A stretch of DNA of 64,000 bases from Pomacea canaliculata (taxonomy: Eukaryota > Mollusca > Gastropoda > Architaenioglossa > Ampullariidae): the NCBI RefSeq assembly GCF_003073045.1, contig NC_037601.1:11457807-11521806 (forward strand), given 5' to 3'. The translations under genes and the position numbers were made by a program. Every line of letters begins with the position of its first letter. Positions within the stretch are counted from its first letter, which is position 1. The notes below the pieces were generated by a model. The model did not search any database. It worked only from the letters and a program-made list of their open reading frames with translations, and was not told the origin of the DNA. Positions 1-12,429 of this stretch are shown one piece after another.

Positions 1-3000
1 TGCATTTGATGTGCATATACCAAAGTACATGGCTATGCATATTTCAGCATTAGCATGTGCATGTTTTATCTGTGGGAACTGAGCAGATTATTTTTTTAGC
101 AGATAGGTAAGGGAGGTTGGCTGTTTGTCATGATAGCCAAAAAGTTCTACCTAGGGCTAGAAGTAACAGGCATGTTAATTTGCTTGCACATGAACAGTGA
201 TGATCTATCCAACAGCAATTGAATTCTTCTGTGTAAATGAATATTTGTTTCCACAACAGTATAATTGATTTTGTTCACAATAACTTTGAAAAAATAATTA
301 CCTGTTGATTTTTTTCTTATGCTCATGAACAAATAGAGAATCAGCTATCCTGTGTTATTGTTACTGTTTTAACTATGAGACCCAAAGTTCTGTATTCAGT
401 AACATGAAATTAAGATTAAAAACAGCATGTATACCTTGATATAGAATGTGAAAATATTTGCTAATAAAAATCCCAATCTTGTTGAGTGGTCAGTTTATGC
501 ATTGTTTGCAGCTGGTGCAAGAGAAAATGCCATTACCTCCAAGATCAGCATAAGAAGACAAAGCCACGTGACTATGGATGGTAACATTATTGGACAGGAT
601 TTACTCATCCTTTTGAATGCATCTTGAGCCCTGCAGTCAACAGGCAGTGCAACTATTTATGGTTCAGCAGACTTATAATTGAGATGATGATGATTCATTG
701 GGTTCATAATTAGTTGGGCATAATTCTTTGAATGACTTAGTATAAACTATGTAAATAATCCTGATTGATATTGGGCCATGTTTTGTTTTTAAAAAATCAC
801 CAAGGAAAAATTTTAGACTATTGTTACAGTAAGTGGGAAATCATTGGACGCTTTATGAACTTGTGGTCATATGGTTGGAGCAGTATTATATTTTCAGATA
901 CCTTGCCTTTCACTTTGCAGGAGCGTAAAGTGTGTAAACTGATCAGGTGATCCTTCTTATAAGACTTGAGAGGGAACAAGAGCTATGGCAACCATAAAAT
1001 TGTGTTTGTTTTCGCTCATACCTTAGTTATATTTTAATGCCTAATCTTATCTATTTGGAGCATAGAAGTGCTGTAAAGTGATGCATAGGAGCATTTCTTT
1101 CAGAGGTTGTGCTGTGTTATCAAGAGGCTTGCAATATTAGCATGGTTAAAATGACTTTAAGAAATTTTGAGTGATATTAGAAAAGCTGTAAAAAATATGG
1201 GGTGACAGTTTCATGTCAAGGACATCAGTAGACAAATAGCCAGTCCAGTCTTTAGATAGTTCAGACCTACAAAGAGAGCATGTCTACGCATTTAAAGTAA
1301 CATGAATCTGATTGGCAATGTAAATATGCCACAAAGTCATTCTCCGTCAGTCTTCACTATGTTATATTCCACTGAGACCATAAATGATAAACATTCAAAA
1401 GTTTTTAATTTGTTCCATAACTTTCTGTAAGTAGGCCTTGATATGATGATTTTTAGGTTGGGATTTTTGGATGTTTTCTAATGAGAAGGAGAATTCAAGT
1501 TTTTTTTTTTTTTATCTGCCTGTGTGTGTGTGGGCATGTTCTTTCAACAGCAAGAATCATCTATTCCATGGTTAAGATTGATTAAGATGATTTGAACAAA
1601 AAAATTGCAAACTATTTGCTTGATTAAAGCATTAGCAGTTGATCAAGTTTCTTTTTAGGCTGGTTAACACCATGTGTGACGTGTATAAAAGGGGGAGTTG
1701 TAGATAAAAATATAACAGCTTTAATAAACTCTTGAATTACTTTTGAAATGTGGAAAATGGAATCGGTAAATTTTCATCAGATTTTAATGATTTATTCTTT
1801 CTTAAGAAACGGTCAAGTATTGTCAGGACAGTGATATGAAAACCACAGCCACTTCCTGTTTTGAGAAACAGTGAACACCGATGTTTGACAAAGTACCACC
1901 CAAAATAAATGCACATCAGAACTGCTCATTAAAGTCATCTGAAAATGTCATTAAAATGCTGACTTTAGACAGCACCTGTAGATAGAACATAAAATTTCAC
2001 AAGCATTTACATAAAAGTGCAGCTAAATATGAAGGGAAGTTCCCATGCAGCTACCAAGGTGGTTATATCCCAACCTCCTTAGTATGGAAGTACAGGAACT
2101 ATGTGATCACGGAAACAAACTTTGATTTATCCTCTTAACTTTGACAGCATGGTTTCAATTTTGCCACTCCTTGGACAGGTGACCAATGTGCAAAGGAAAA
2201 AAAAATGCATGTGAAGATTTTTCCAATGACTAAATCTGATGAAAAACATGCTGGATCATTTGACTGCTCCTACTTCATTGCTTCAACATTGACACATTAT
2301 TGTACATCGATCACCAAGGATGGATTGTAGCACTGTATATAAAACGTGAATAAATTTAACCAGCTGCTTGGTTTCATTAGGCACTACCAATGACAACATG
2401 GACACAATCTCTTTCCTGTGTATTTATATTGGTCTCCTGTGGCCTCAAGTATGGGAACGTCATTTGGTCACCAAAGTTCAAGGATGTGATACTGCTTGAG
2501 AGCATGTAGCATAGAGCTACAAAATTAGTACTGTAGTTTGCTCACTTTGAATATACTAGTTGCCAAGCCTCATGTTTCTCAGGCTGCGGGTTGACCTTAA
2601 TGAGGTATTAAAGATAATCCATGGTATATACTGCATTAACAATTATCAATCTTACAGTTACAAATTGTGCACTAGGGGGTTATCACAAGCTTGAAAGACA
2701 GGCTTTGCATCTAGAGATGCATAGGACACTTCTTAGAGCTTTGGGTTGTTGGTCTCCCATACAGCCATCACAATGGTCCAAGCCCCCACAATGCTTATTT
2801 TAAAGAAATACTTGGACAAGTATTTTTGAGACCTTAAATTTTCAGTTGACCTTTCCATTTTTCCCAATTGTTTCCAACCAAGATCTCTCTTGTCAATTTG
2901 TGTTTGTTGTCACCATTGACCTTTGTAAGCACTATGGCACATGCCACACAATTGTCACTCCCACTGACACAATCACCAAAGCAGCAACAATTTTTGATGT

Positions 3001-3830
3001 TTCAAAGATTTGTGTATTGTGTACATGATTTTCAACAACATTAAAAGACTCACAGCAGAAAAGGCAAGACCTGAAAAAAATATAACAGCTACAGAGATTT
3101 AAAAAAGAAATATACAGATTTGGGCAAAACAATAATTACAAATAACCTAAGTTAAATATCAGTGATTATCTACAAAAACTAGTTTTAGGACTATACATGT
3201 TTTCCCTGGCTCTAGTATGAAAAAGAAAGCTAATTTTCCATTTTAAATTTGTAACATTTGAAGATTGCTCATGAAAAAAGTTTTGGACAACTGCCATCAA
3301 GAATCTACTTTTTATATATATCTACAAAACCTACAAGAATTTACAATTTTTTTCACCACTTGTGTGTGTGTATAAAAAGCATAATCTTATATGTAAAACT
3401 TTTTTATCATAGCAAAAAAAAAAACCCAAAAAGTGCTAGCAAAACATTGAAAATTGCAATGAGTCGTCTTACCAATTTTAAAGCAACAGAAAAACTTAAA
3501 AAGTTCCACAGAAAACAAATTACAATGCTATTTTGTAAGTTATTTACTTTTAGCTCAGTTTAACACAAACCCTACAACACAACATAAAAATGGAAGTTAT
3601 ACGTAAAGATATGCATGTGAATTATCAAATCTCTATGGTCAACTTTTAAATGAATGACAGCAGTTTTTAATACCATAAATTAGCCTGATGATACAGTGGG
3701 GACTAGCCCTCATGGAAAAAATGCTTCGTGACATATATGTGGCTTAGCCATTTGATGACTATGGTAATAGACTTCAGGCAGTAGTGATCTATTTTAATTA
3801 TAAGATACAGAATGAACATGAAACCCACAT
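1..3830. other. Gene-free AT-rich stretch
   Basis: I see no exon with convincing splice sites and coding content here. There are short homopolymer runs (poly-T at about 1500-1514 and 3831-3841) and only short open frames in low-complexity sequence. The stretch lies downstream of the minus-strand dynein light chain gene. Confidence 0.6.
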
Positions 3831-3838
3831 TTTTTTTT

Positions 3839-3844
3839 TTTAAT
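3839..3844 (-). terminator. Putative poly(A) signal (ATTAAA) of the minus-strand DYNLRB gene
   Basis: The minus strand reads ATTAAA about 120 nt downstream of the stop codon at 3962. It is followed by a run of A on the minus strand. ATTAAA is the commonest variant of the animal poly(A) signal; its use here is inferred from position only. Confidence 0.35.
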
Positions 3845-3961
3845 ACATTCTGGAACTGAAAAATCTGGCAAGATAACCCTCACACATTCTTATAGAAGGA
3901 CTGCAGTTCTGCTCCCAGGTATCGCAAAGTTTCTCAGCACTAATACAAAGCTTGACCATCA

Positions 3962-5965
3962 TCACTTTTCTGGATTCTGAATGACAACCATCATGTAATC
4001 GCCCTCTGGAAACAGGCACACACACAAAAAAAGAAATTAATGAATGATTGTACTTAATTCTTGCAATTTAATATCACTGTTATAACCACTATACAAAATG
4101 ACCAAGTACTACTTAAATTTGATCGTCAGATTTTTTTTTATGGCATCTTTCTATATATATAACTGAAAAGATGTCTGCCAACTGACCTGGTGCACACATG
4201 ATTTCATGCTTTCTTGATCTCAAGCGAAGGAAGGTCAAGTCATTGGTGGGATCCATCTCTCGAATACAGTTGCGTCCCTTTGTACACAGATTTTGTATTG
4301 AGGCTGCGAGTTGCACAGTAGTTGGGGCATCCAGAGTGCTTTTAATGGGAATGCCTGCCACAATGTTTGTCAACGCATGTAATAAGAGATTCTTGCAAAA
4401 CTTTTTACAAAAGGAACTTCTGATAGGATCATATGGAACTGAAGTCTACAAAATTATGGTAAGGAACCAAGTCCCATCATAAATTGACCAATTCATTATT
4501 TGGCAATGCTTATTCTCGCTGCCATACTTCCATCACTGCCGTTAAGAAACTGTGTTGACATTTTCTGATAGGCAGCACCTGCAAGTCTCTCAGTAATAGT
4601 CTCTTGTACTACTGCTATTATCAGAACTGTAATTCTATGCTTCCTTACTTCCCTTTAACTTGTATACTCAAAGCTACATCGGTTAATACTCATAAAGCTG
4701 TATCAAATTGATGCAGTAAACAAATAAATTTGAACAATCAAAATGACTACACACCCATGCATATACTTGCTTGTGCATATCATATCATTGGTGTGACCAT
4801 AGATTACTTGTCAATGTATCTATTGATTTGCTGATAAACCTTGTAAATTTAAGGTTCTTCATCTTACCATCACTATTGAGTATGACAATGCCTGTGACGC
4901 CTTTATGACTTGCAATTCTCTTGACAGTTTCTTCCACTTCTGCCTGTTATAAGCACCAAGGAACAGGCAATTATAATAATATAATTATAATCTCATATAT
5001 AATATAATTATAATCTCAGTATTAATGTTTTTGAGAATTACCATGATTTGTTTTATTGTGTTACTATACATACTGCTAGGGCTTTCTGATTGTTGCTGTT
5101 TCAATGGATTATCATGTATCTTGTCACAATTCTTAAAGCTCAGTTAAATTAAAAACACAATTTTTTACCATAAATTAGAAAACAGACAGTTGACACTGTC
5201 ATTTTTATAACATATGGCTAAAAAGACAGATTTGTTGGAGTGACAATAATTGATAATACAATACCCAATTCTTAAGTTTACATGATTAAATAATTATTTT
5301 GACAGTACAGGTATAGAATCCCTACATCAAAAGACAAAACTGGAAAGAGAAACATTTATGCTAAGAATTTACAGAATATACTAATGCACACACCATGGGC
5401 ATATGTCGATTCATGTTAATATAATTATGCCATGGATGCAGCAAGCAAAACTTTGGTACAACACATTGCACGTCATACCAGATTCTAGCTCCTCGGGTAT
5501 GAGTAAAGGTCAGTCATTAATAACATTGTCGCATTATTTCTTCACTTACGGACTGTAAGCGAACGAGGGAAAATGAATAAACATGCAAACGGTTCTTCTA
5601 AAATCGTTCAAAAACAGTGAAGACAACCTAGCTAGTGTCAATGACGATGGCTCATTACATTTTTATTTATGTGGTGGTGGTGGCAGGGCCGTTTTGACAA
5701 TATGAGTCTCTTAAATATTTCTTCACAGTAAGTCGAAATGGCGAAAACAGTTGTTACGTTACGTTGCACAGCAGATGTTAGCTATATTTATATATAACAC
5801 TCTTCTCTCATTCATCATGTCTCCGAAGCAGTGTCAAACAGGTGCGCTTCTGATTTTAACCGTTTGGTAAACAGCTGTTTTTTAAAGCTTTAAGTGAGTA
5901 TACCGTTACTTAAACATACTGGCTAAAATAATCTTTCAAAAAAACGCATTTAAAGTACATACCAT
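3962..5965 (-). CDS. DYNLRB: Roadblock-type dynein light chain, divergent paralogue (4 coding exons)
   Basis: This is a small subunit of cytoplasmic/axonemal dynein; in the family, roadblock chains homodimerise and bind the dynein intermediate chain. Coding exons on the minus strand are 5965-5963 (ATG only, donor gtatgt), 4943-4868, 4354-4187 and 4005-3962, each with AG/GT borders. The spliced product is 96 residues, the usual length. It starts MAEVEETVKRI, has the family core GIPIKSTLD and DPTNDLTFLR, and ends MVVIQNPEK. Intron positions match those of the plus-strand neighbour at 6139, with which it shares roughly 58% identity by hand count. It departs from the canonical middle segment (LAASIQNLCTKGRN where most have an SxxxKARS-type helix), so it may be a specialised copy. 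The one-codon first exon is inferred from the splice context and is the least certain part. Confidence 0.85.
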
Positions 5966-6138
5966 ATCGAAAATTGTCTTTTATGGTTTAATGGTTGCTA
6001 GGATCGTAGACAAATTCACTGTACAGCCTTATCACCGCTGCGCATGCGTAGCCACAAGACCGTTTCCGGTGTAGAGCATAGCAACGGAAGTTTGAAAAAA
6101 CTGACTTCAGTTATTGCAAAGGTCTTCACATTTGTAGC
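5966..6138. promoter_or_regulatory. Putative bidirectional promoter between two DYNLRB genes
   Basis: Only 173 bp separate the two divergent start codons, so both promoters and 5'UTRs must lie here or overlap the flanks. The interval is CpG-bearing and contains a near-palindromic NRF-1-like site (TGCGCATGCGTA, 6039-6050), ETS-like cores (TTCCGG near 6064 and CGGAAG near 6085), and two RFX-like half sites pointing outward (GTTGCT 5994-5999, AGCAAC 6080-6085). No TATA box is obvious. RFX and NRF-1 control of ciliary or housekeeping genes is established in animals; their action here is inference. Confidence 0.6.
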
Positions 6139-8109
6139 ATGGCATCGGTGAGTAGATATATTAAGATATCCTAACTTTCATAGTTTATATAGTCAGTGCA
6201 TGTAAATTGATCGGATTTCTCGCCGATTTACTTGTGCTTATGGTGTGTTACAGGAAGTTGAGGAAACGCTGAAGAGAATTTCAGGTCTGAAAGGCGTTTT
6301 AGGAAGTATTGTCATCAGCTCTGATGGTTAGTTCCTTACATGGATCTTTTTGAATTGTATAGTGTTGCGTCATTTTTGGTAATTGTTTCTTAAATAAGAA
6401 GTAAATTTTTTTGTGTTTGATGTTTTGCTGTTGGAGTATCGCATTTTCTAGCGTAGGAATAGTGACTGATGTCAGGGAGCCAATGACTTAGATCGAAAAC
6501 CACATCGTCCCAGCCGTATCAACTCAACCGAGTCAACCCGGCCGACCAAATCAACTCACGTAAAACAAAATCGACCCAACTCTGAAAGTTGAATCAACCT
6601 AAACCCAAAATTAATCAGTTACCAATTATATAAGTAGATATTCAAGTCAAATATTGCCAACAAAACCATGCAAACAAAGCGACTTTGTCACATGGTTAAA
6701 TTGAGCTCTCTGTATAATTGGCCGACCTTGCATGTTGTTACTTTTAACACACTGACATTGCCATGGTGGATGTTAGTTATATAGATATATCAAATGCATG
6801 AAATTGAAGACTGTATGTATCAGTCTTTCTGCTTGTCTCACATATCTATTGTCCATCTGTATATTGGGAGAGAGAGAGAGAGTATGTGAGAGACAGAGAG
6901 ACTGCATATGCACTTGTCATTAAATTTGTGAAGATAGCACGTATTTTTTTTAGTCAGCACCTTGTATAGCAGTCGTATATGAATGTGCATATATGGACCA
7001 TTTAATGGTGTCATGATGTCAAATTTTCTTCATATGCATAATGTATAATTATAATTATATATGTTTATGGTTAGGTATTCCCATCCGAACAACACTGGAC
7101 AACTCTACAACTGTACAGTATGCTGGATTGCTCACTGCCCTTGTTGCTAAAGCACGCTCAGTTGTTCGTGATTTAGATCCAAGCAACGACCTGAGCTTCT
7201 TACGCATTCGATCTAAAAAGAGTGAGATCATGTGTGCACCCTGTAAGTTTATGAGAAACAATTTTATGTACCATAACATTTGCACATTTTTCAATAACTA
7301 ACAAAGAATGCCCTGTGTTGAATTCCTTTAAATTGGAGGAACTGTTTTTGCACTCACAAAGAAACCACAGTTCCAACTTTTATCACACATATCTTCAGTT
7401 TAGGATAAGCCTAATTTGCTCTGCGTCCACTTTTTCAGCTTGGATCAGTAGTCAGCAAGATCTTAAAGAATTTAATAACATCCTTGTGGATGCAGATCAT
7501 CTTTGTGAAAGCAAATAAAAAAAAACCCATTGAAAGATATGTTCAAGCTTGTATGTTTTCCCCTCTTTCTTTACTGATAAAGATTTCCCTATCCGACAGG
7601 GTCATCAACTTCAGCAACATATTTTTAAACAATTCAGTACTTCTCATAACAGGTTCTAAAACTGCAGATCTTCAGCTTCAGGTTTTTGTGTCAAACTGGG
7701 GCCTGACCAGTTCAATTTGGCACATACACACACAAATACTACAGAGCCCAGACACTGTACATAAAACATCATCACAATTTTTTATTGTCTTTTTGAAAAG
7801 TCAAAGTTTTTAAATTAATAGTTAACTTTCTACATTATAAAGTGGACAACTTAAAAAAACTGATTTTAACGTGGACAGTGTAAGTTGTGACTAACTCACA
7901 GCTCTAACTGTAGATACCATTAATTATACCATTAACTGGAGATATTTTATTTATACACTGTTAGGAAATAAGGTATGTAATATCTGAGCTAAATATGACC
8001 AAAACCATCATTTGTAATACATTCTGAGATGCTTTCTTTTCTATTTCATTTGTATTTTACAGGTCGCGACTACCTGCTGGTTGTGATCCAAACTTCAGAG
8101 ACACCATAA
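6139..8109 (+). CDS. DYNLRB: Roadblock-type dynein light chain, canonical copy (4 coding exons)
   Basis: This is a dynein light chain of the roadblock/LC7 family, expected to bind the dynein intermediate chain as a dimer in cytoplasmic and/or ciliary dynein. Coding exons are 6139-6147 (MAS, donor gtgagt), 6254-6326, 7075-7242 and 8063-8109, all with AG/GT borders and consistent phases. The 98-residue product begins [14 protein letters not shown], carries [37 protein letters not shown] and [12 protein letters not shown], and ends [11 protein letters not shown]. This is very close to vertebrate DYNLRB1/2, which are 96 residues; I cannot tell which of the two it represents. It is the more conserved of the two neighbours. 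An AATAAA lies at 8159-8164, 50 nt past the stop. The CAP-Cys-Arg-Asp junction is made by splicing T onto GT. Confidence 0.92.
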
Positions 8110-8158
8110 TACTAGATGTATTGATTACTACCTTTCTATAAATATTCACCCTTGCAGA

Positions 8159-8164
8159 AATAAA
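8159..8164 (+). terminator. Poly(A) signal AATAAA of the plus-strand DYNLRB gene
   Basis: A canonical AATAAA begins 50 nt after the stop codon at 8107-8109, which gives a very short 3'UTR. No better candidate lies nearer. Confidence 0.65.
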
Positions 8165-8189
8165 GCTCACTTTCATTTCATTCAAGCCA

Positions 8190-9955
8190 AAAAATGATAT
8201 ATTTTTATTTCATGCAATATAACTTCCTGTTAAATTGACATTCTACACTGTACTGTTGTATGAACAATTTTATGTTCATTTACAGGCCAGCAGCTGCAAG
8301 AGCTTTGAATAAAATGTTTACACAGTGTCCATAAAACTAACTGACAAGAATTAATTTGGGATTCAGGACAAACAGAAAAAAACATTAGACCAAGAAACAG
8401 AAGAGAAAATTATTTGATAACACAAAAGATTTAAAATTTCTTGCAGTAAAATGGTATCTGATTTTTGTTAGCATGTATGCATGTGTGTGTGTGTGTGTGT
8501 GTGTGTTTATACCTGCATTCTTAATGATTACATTTTTTATATTTACTGTATAAAATTCAGTTTTACATACTGCAAAATTTGTGGGGATAATAAAGAATAT
8601 AAAATGTTTTATATATGAAAATGTCTTTTTTGCAAAGTGACATTACCAGCTAAGAGTATTTCTAGAATGTGTGTGACGTTGAACGAGGTCATAGTACTCA
8701 GGAACAGCTCATCATCTTGGTATGCTATTGAGCTATTGATCATGCAATAAAAAGTTTGTCTTTAGATTGCCATGTAGGAACACCATATGGTAGGCAATAC
8801 TTCAACTTGTTCTTTCCAAAGTGAAATCATCTAGGATACATTAAAGAAAGGAAACTTTAAAAAATACATAAATTCGAACTGCAAAAAATAAAATATTAAC
8901 ATAAATATGAGATCTTTAATATTATTAATAAAATCATATATCTACATTATAATATAAAATTTGGAATAAATCAAAATGTTATATTTTCCTGTATATTTAT
9001 TATATTAGCTTATAAAAATATTTGTTTTGATGGAAAGTGATAAAGAAGAAAGGAAAAAGAAGCCAGTTATCATAGTCATTTGTTGTGGATAATTTTGACA
9101 TACACTTGCCAAATCTGGTTATGAAGTGTGTGCTCAATGGGGCTTTGTTTTTCTTTCCAATAATGACTGCTGCAAAAATGCATAACATGAGAAAAAATGC
9201 TATTATATATCTAATATATTTTAATTATTCTTCCATTTATGATGTTGCAAAAACAGCCAAAATAATGTTGCTGTATTTTTTTATGTAGCTTATACTTCAT
9301 TGTTATGTACAGAACTTCCTGTTGTTGTTAGAACCTTCCTTGCTGACTATACCCATGTTTCATTTGAAATACATGACAGACTGCTAGACCTCAGCTGAGC
9401 GATAAGACTGTTACAAAGACTACACTTCACCTGCTGTATTTTTTGTCTGTCAAGCTATGGTAGGTATGAAATAAGCTTTAGCAGTGAGATGTGCAGAGTA
9501 ATTTAACATCAGCACACAATTTAGAAACGGGTGGGCTTAGATCGTCATCAGGGTTGTTTAACTGTCACGTTGTACGGGCAGAGTGCTAACATTTTACCGG
9601 GCCCGGGTACATCAGACCCCCCGGCCCCCTCTCTCCTCTCGTCATGCCTGGGTCCCAGCAGTGAAAACCGAATCATCCTAGGCCCAAAAGACTGGTTTGG
9701 ACTAGGTGACAAATGTCTTCTGGCCACTTAAGTCTGACTATCAATTTAGTATAGACTATCACTTTAAGTGAGAGTCTTCGTTTATTCTTTAGCTGGAGCT
9801 TGGTATGAAAGCAACAGCAATATGTCTTGAGCTCATTTATACACACTGACGCACACACAAGTATACACAGTTGCACCCAGAAAGGAGAGGTCTGTATGCA
9901 GGTCAATCCACTATGTTCTGCATACTAGACATCTATATTCTTTACAAGTGGGGTT
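8190..9955. other. Gene-free intergenic stretch with a (GT)n run
   Basis: The stretch is mostly AT-rich and non-coding. A dinucleotide GT run occupies about 8480-8506. Around 9000-9290 both strands are open by chance in AT-rich sequence. A GC-rich patch at 9590-9640 contains the palindrome CCGGGCCCGG. I see no exon. Confidence 0.55.
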
Positions 9956-9959
9956 CACA

Positions 9960-10640
9960 CAAAAAATTGATTAAACTGATCTTCAACATTGACCTTGTTT
10001 TTTGAGTCGCTGTCAAGCTGCTCGGATGTTATAGGCAGACCTTGTGAAGAACACAGGTTTTGTTTTATTCAGCACTGCTTAAGTTCGTGGTCACCCAATG
10101 TTTGTTGTTTTGGTAAAGCACAATAACTGTTTCAATGGAGTGGTACAATGTACATAGAAGAAGACATATGAGGAGATGGTGTTAAGTCATCAAGATCAGG
10201 AGATGCGTCTAAAAAGACATCCTCGTTGGTACAAAATAACAGCCTTGTAAGCTCACAACACTGCTGTCCAGCATTTACACTCAGATGATATATGATGAAC
10301 CTAGACTGGGCATGGGAAGAGATCTGTAAGCATGTGGCACAGGTCTGTAGAAAAGGTCAAGTGTGGTCTTACCCTGAATAGTGGGACCAGTGCTAGGTTA
10401 CAGTGACTGAAGTCTCCTAAGATAAATTTAGGAAGGCGAGAACACATCGATTCAAGATTGTGAGTTACATCTGCAATGCACTGTAATAAGTTGGAAATAT
10501 TTGACCTGGGGTGAATGTACACAAGGGTGGAAAAACAGCTGGAGTGGAGGGGTGATTCATTATGCAGGTAAAATATAGGTGTAGAGAAATCGTGAGCAGT
10601 TGAAGGTCGCGAGTAAGGATCCTGTCTCGAAGATTACTGT
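9960..10640 (-). mobile_element. CR1/Rex-like LINE fragment: endonuclease and start of reverse transcriptase
   Basis: Read on the minus strand, broken frames give a non-LTR retrotransposon endonuclease: a DLQLLTISL-type strand, VYIHPRSNISNLLQ, and then FILGDFSHCNL, the hallmark GDFNH-type motif. Further along come scattered matches to the linker that follows in these elements (a DVFLDAS-like and a DHELKQC-like segment). Several stops and frame changes interrupt it, so it is a dead copy without its 3' half. It is the same general group as the RT fragment at 24345-25240. Confidence 0.7.
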
Positions 10641-10712
10641 ACGTTTTGTTGAGAGGAAAACAAACGCCTACAGCCACTGTCACTTTTACAGGGGGGAGCA
10701 TTAAAAAGCCAT

Positions 10713-10859
10713 CCTCTCATTCATCCACTCACCTGTTTTTACCCCTCTCGTCCCTATTACACACTATGTACACAGTACTATATTACAGTCCTCTCATTCA
10801 TCCGCTCACCTATCTGTTTATACCTCTCTCATCCCTATATCTTACATAATATATACAGT
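10713..10859. repeat. Two-unit tandem repeat of about 75 bp
   Basis: Two neighbouring units, 10713-10789 and 10790-10859, both start CCTCTCATTCATCC and end with a TATTACAGT/TATACAGT-like sequence. The second is a few bases shorter. The sequence is pyrimidine-rich and non-coding. Confidence 0.7.
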
Positions 10860-10869
10860 CTGTATGCAC

Positions 10870-12230
10870 ACGCTATGACCCCTCCCTAGTGCTGATATCT
10901 TGATTCAAAACATATATTTCACAGGCAGACATGGACAGGGGCTATCAATCATACTTCACAGAAAACAGGTTCGCTTGTCTCCCTTCTTATCCTAAAACAT
11001 TTGTGGATAAACTGTATATATTTGATGAGTGACATCTATCACTCTGATTTTGAGAATAGGAACATTGTATGGTCTACTCCTTGATTTAACCAGTTTCAAC
11101 CTCTTTGCCTTCTCTTCTTAGACCTGCGACTGCGAGATGGACATTGCAGTGAGATGTCGACATGTAGAGCAGGTAAATCGAGGATAACAGAGGGAGGAGA
11201 GAAGAAAAAGCAGGAGCTCACAGGGGTAGTATTTCGACCAAAATAAACATTTCTTTCATGAACTCACCTGTTTTACTCACAGTAGATGTGTGAGAGGCGG
11301 GTTGTAAGCACACTCCCATAATTTGCTGCCCTTTTCTCTGTGTGCTTATCTCTCTCTCCACCCCATTGTCGTTTTTTATTTCGTTATCCATGCCCTGCAA
11401 CCGACCTACAGCGGATGGGGTGTGGGAGAGGATCGGTAGCTGTGCACACATTAGTAAGTAACCTGCCTGAAGTGTAAACCCAAGTGCAGAATATCGCAGA
11501 TATTACATACAGATGCAACGTGGAATACGGGTGCCAAAGCACAATATATTGTTCAGATAAGTGAAGTGTCATTGGCAGATGGCAGCGCACGGGGTATGTT
11601 GTACACGTTCTCTTGTGCCGTGGATAGAAAGAAGTTTGTGGTACGATCAGATAACCACTGCAAGGACAGATAGCCGAGAGGATTTTCTTCTGTAGCAGTA
11701 AGAAGTCGGAGAAGGGTCGTTGCCTGGTGTCCAAGCAGACGTCTACATGTCTTTATGCGTAAGGGGACAGACTGACTGGGGGTAGAAGTTGAAGTGTGGT
11801 AATGGAGGGTGTCACACAATATATGACTTTGCAAAAAACAAACATCAATGCACATATATAAACACTTTTGTTATCTCGATTCTCGATGTAAGATCTTTCA
11901 TACTTCATTATGACATTTGATTAAGTTTCAGATGAAGTTTCAGCTGTCATATGTATACGATGTTTCATGCGACGAGACCGTTATGTTTTCAGACCTCTTT
12001 GACAAATATTCTTGAGATAGCGTTTTTAGGCAGTTTGGATAGTAAGAGCTGGAGGAATTATCAGCAGACAACTGCGAAGCAATTAACACTCGAAGAGCCA
12101 CTAAAAGATTGCAAAGAGCAACATAAGTACTTTAAAGTGTAGCTAACATACAACCACGCGTTATTCAGTTCTTGCATAGGGATGTCAGTCTGTGCGCTAA
12201 CTAGTTTGCTTGCTTCCCTAGTTTTGTCCT
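10870..12230. other. No gene recognised
   Basis: Overlapping open frames exist on the minus strand between 11218 and 11855, but two frames are open at once, neither has a recognisable motif, and I find no splice sites that would join them. I regard the stretch as non-coding or an ancient unrecognised repeat. Confidence 0.45.
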
Positions 12231-12235
12231 GTGGT

Positions 12236-12415
12236 TTATCGCTTATCAACAAGACAGTAAGGATCAATTGTTGTGGGTTCAGATCCCGTCTCTGGCGCAC
12301 TGGTTTTTTTTTTTTCTTCTGTGCGTAGCAATTGTTTACTGGGCCAGGTGTAAACTGGCCGTGATGAATCCCCATAACCGCGCGCTCGGCGTAAACCACC
12401 ATTTCCCACCCTTCC
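12236..12415 (+). mobile_element. tRNA-derived SINE copy (diverged)
   Basis: A pol III B-box-like GGTTCAGATCCC follows a weak tRNA-like head, and a T-rich spacer leads to a 3' core reading TGTTTACTGGGCCAGG, then GGCCGTGATGA and CTCGGCGTAAACCACCA. The last parts recur in the copies at 17768-17950, 49590-49765 and 54661-54735. The head is too diverged to name the parent tRNA. Confidence 0.55.
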
Positions 12416-12429
12416 TTCCATGTCTGATC

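Noticed and set aside
9000-9288. Open frames on both strands in the same AT-rich interval
   Set aside because: Simultaneous openness on both strands with Phe/Lys/Ile-rich composition is expected by chance at this AT content.
11218-11855. Overlapping minus-strand open frames of 77, 116 and 100 codons
   Set aside because: Two frames are open over the same bases, no motif or splice context supports either, and they carry no recognisable domain.
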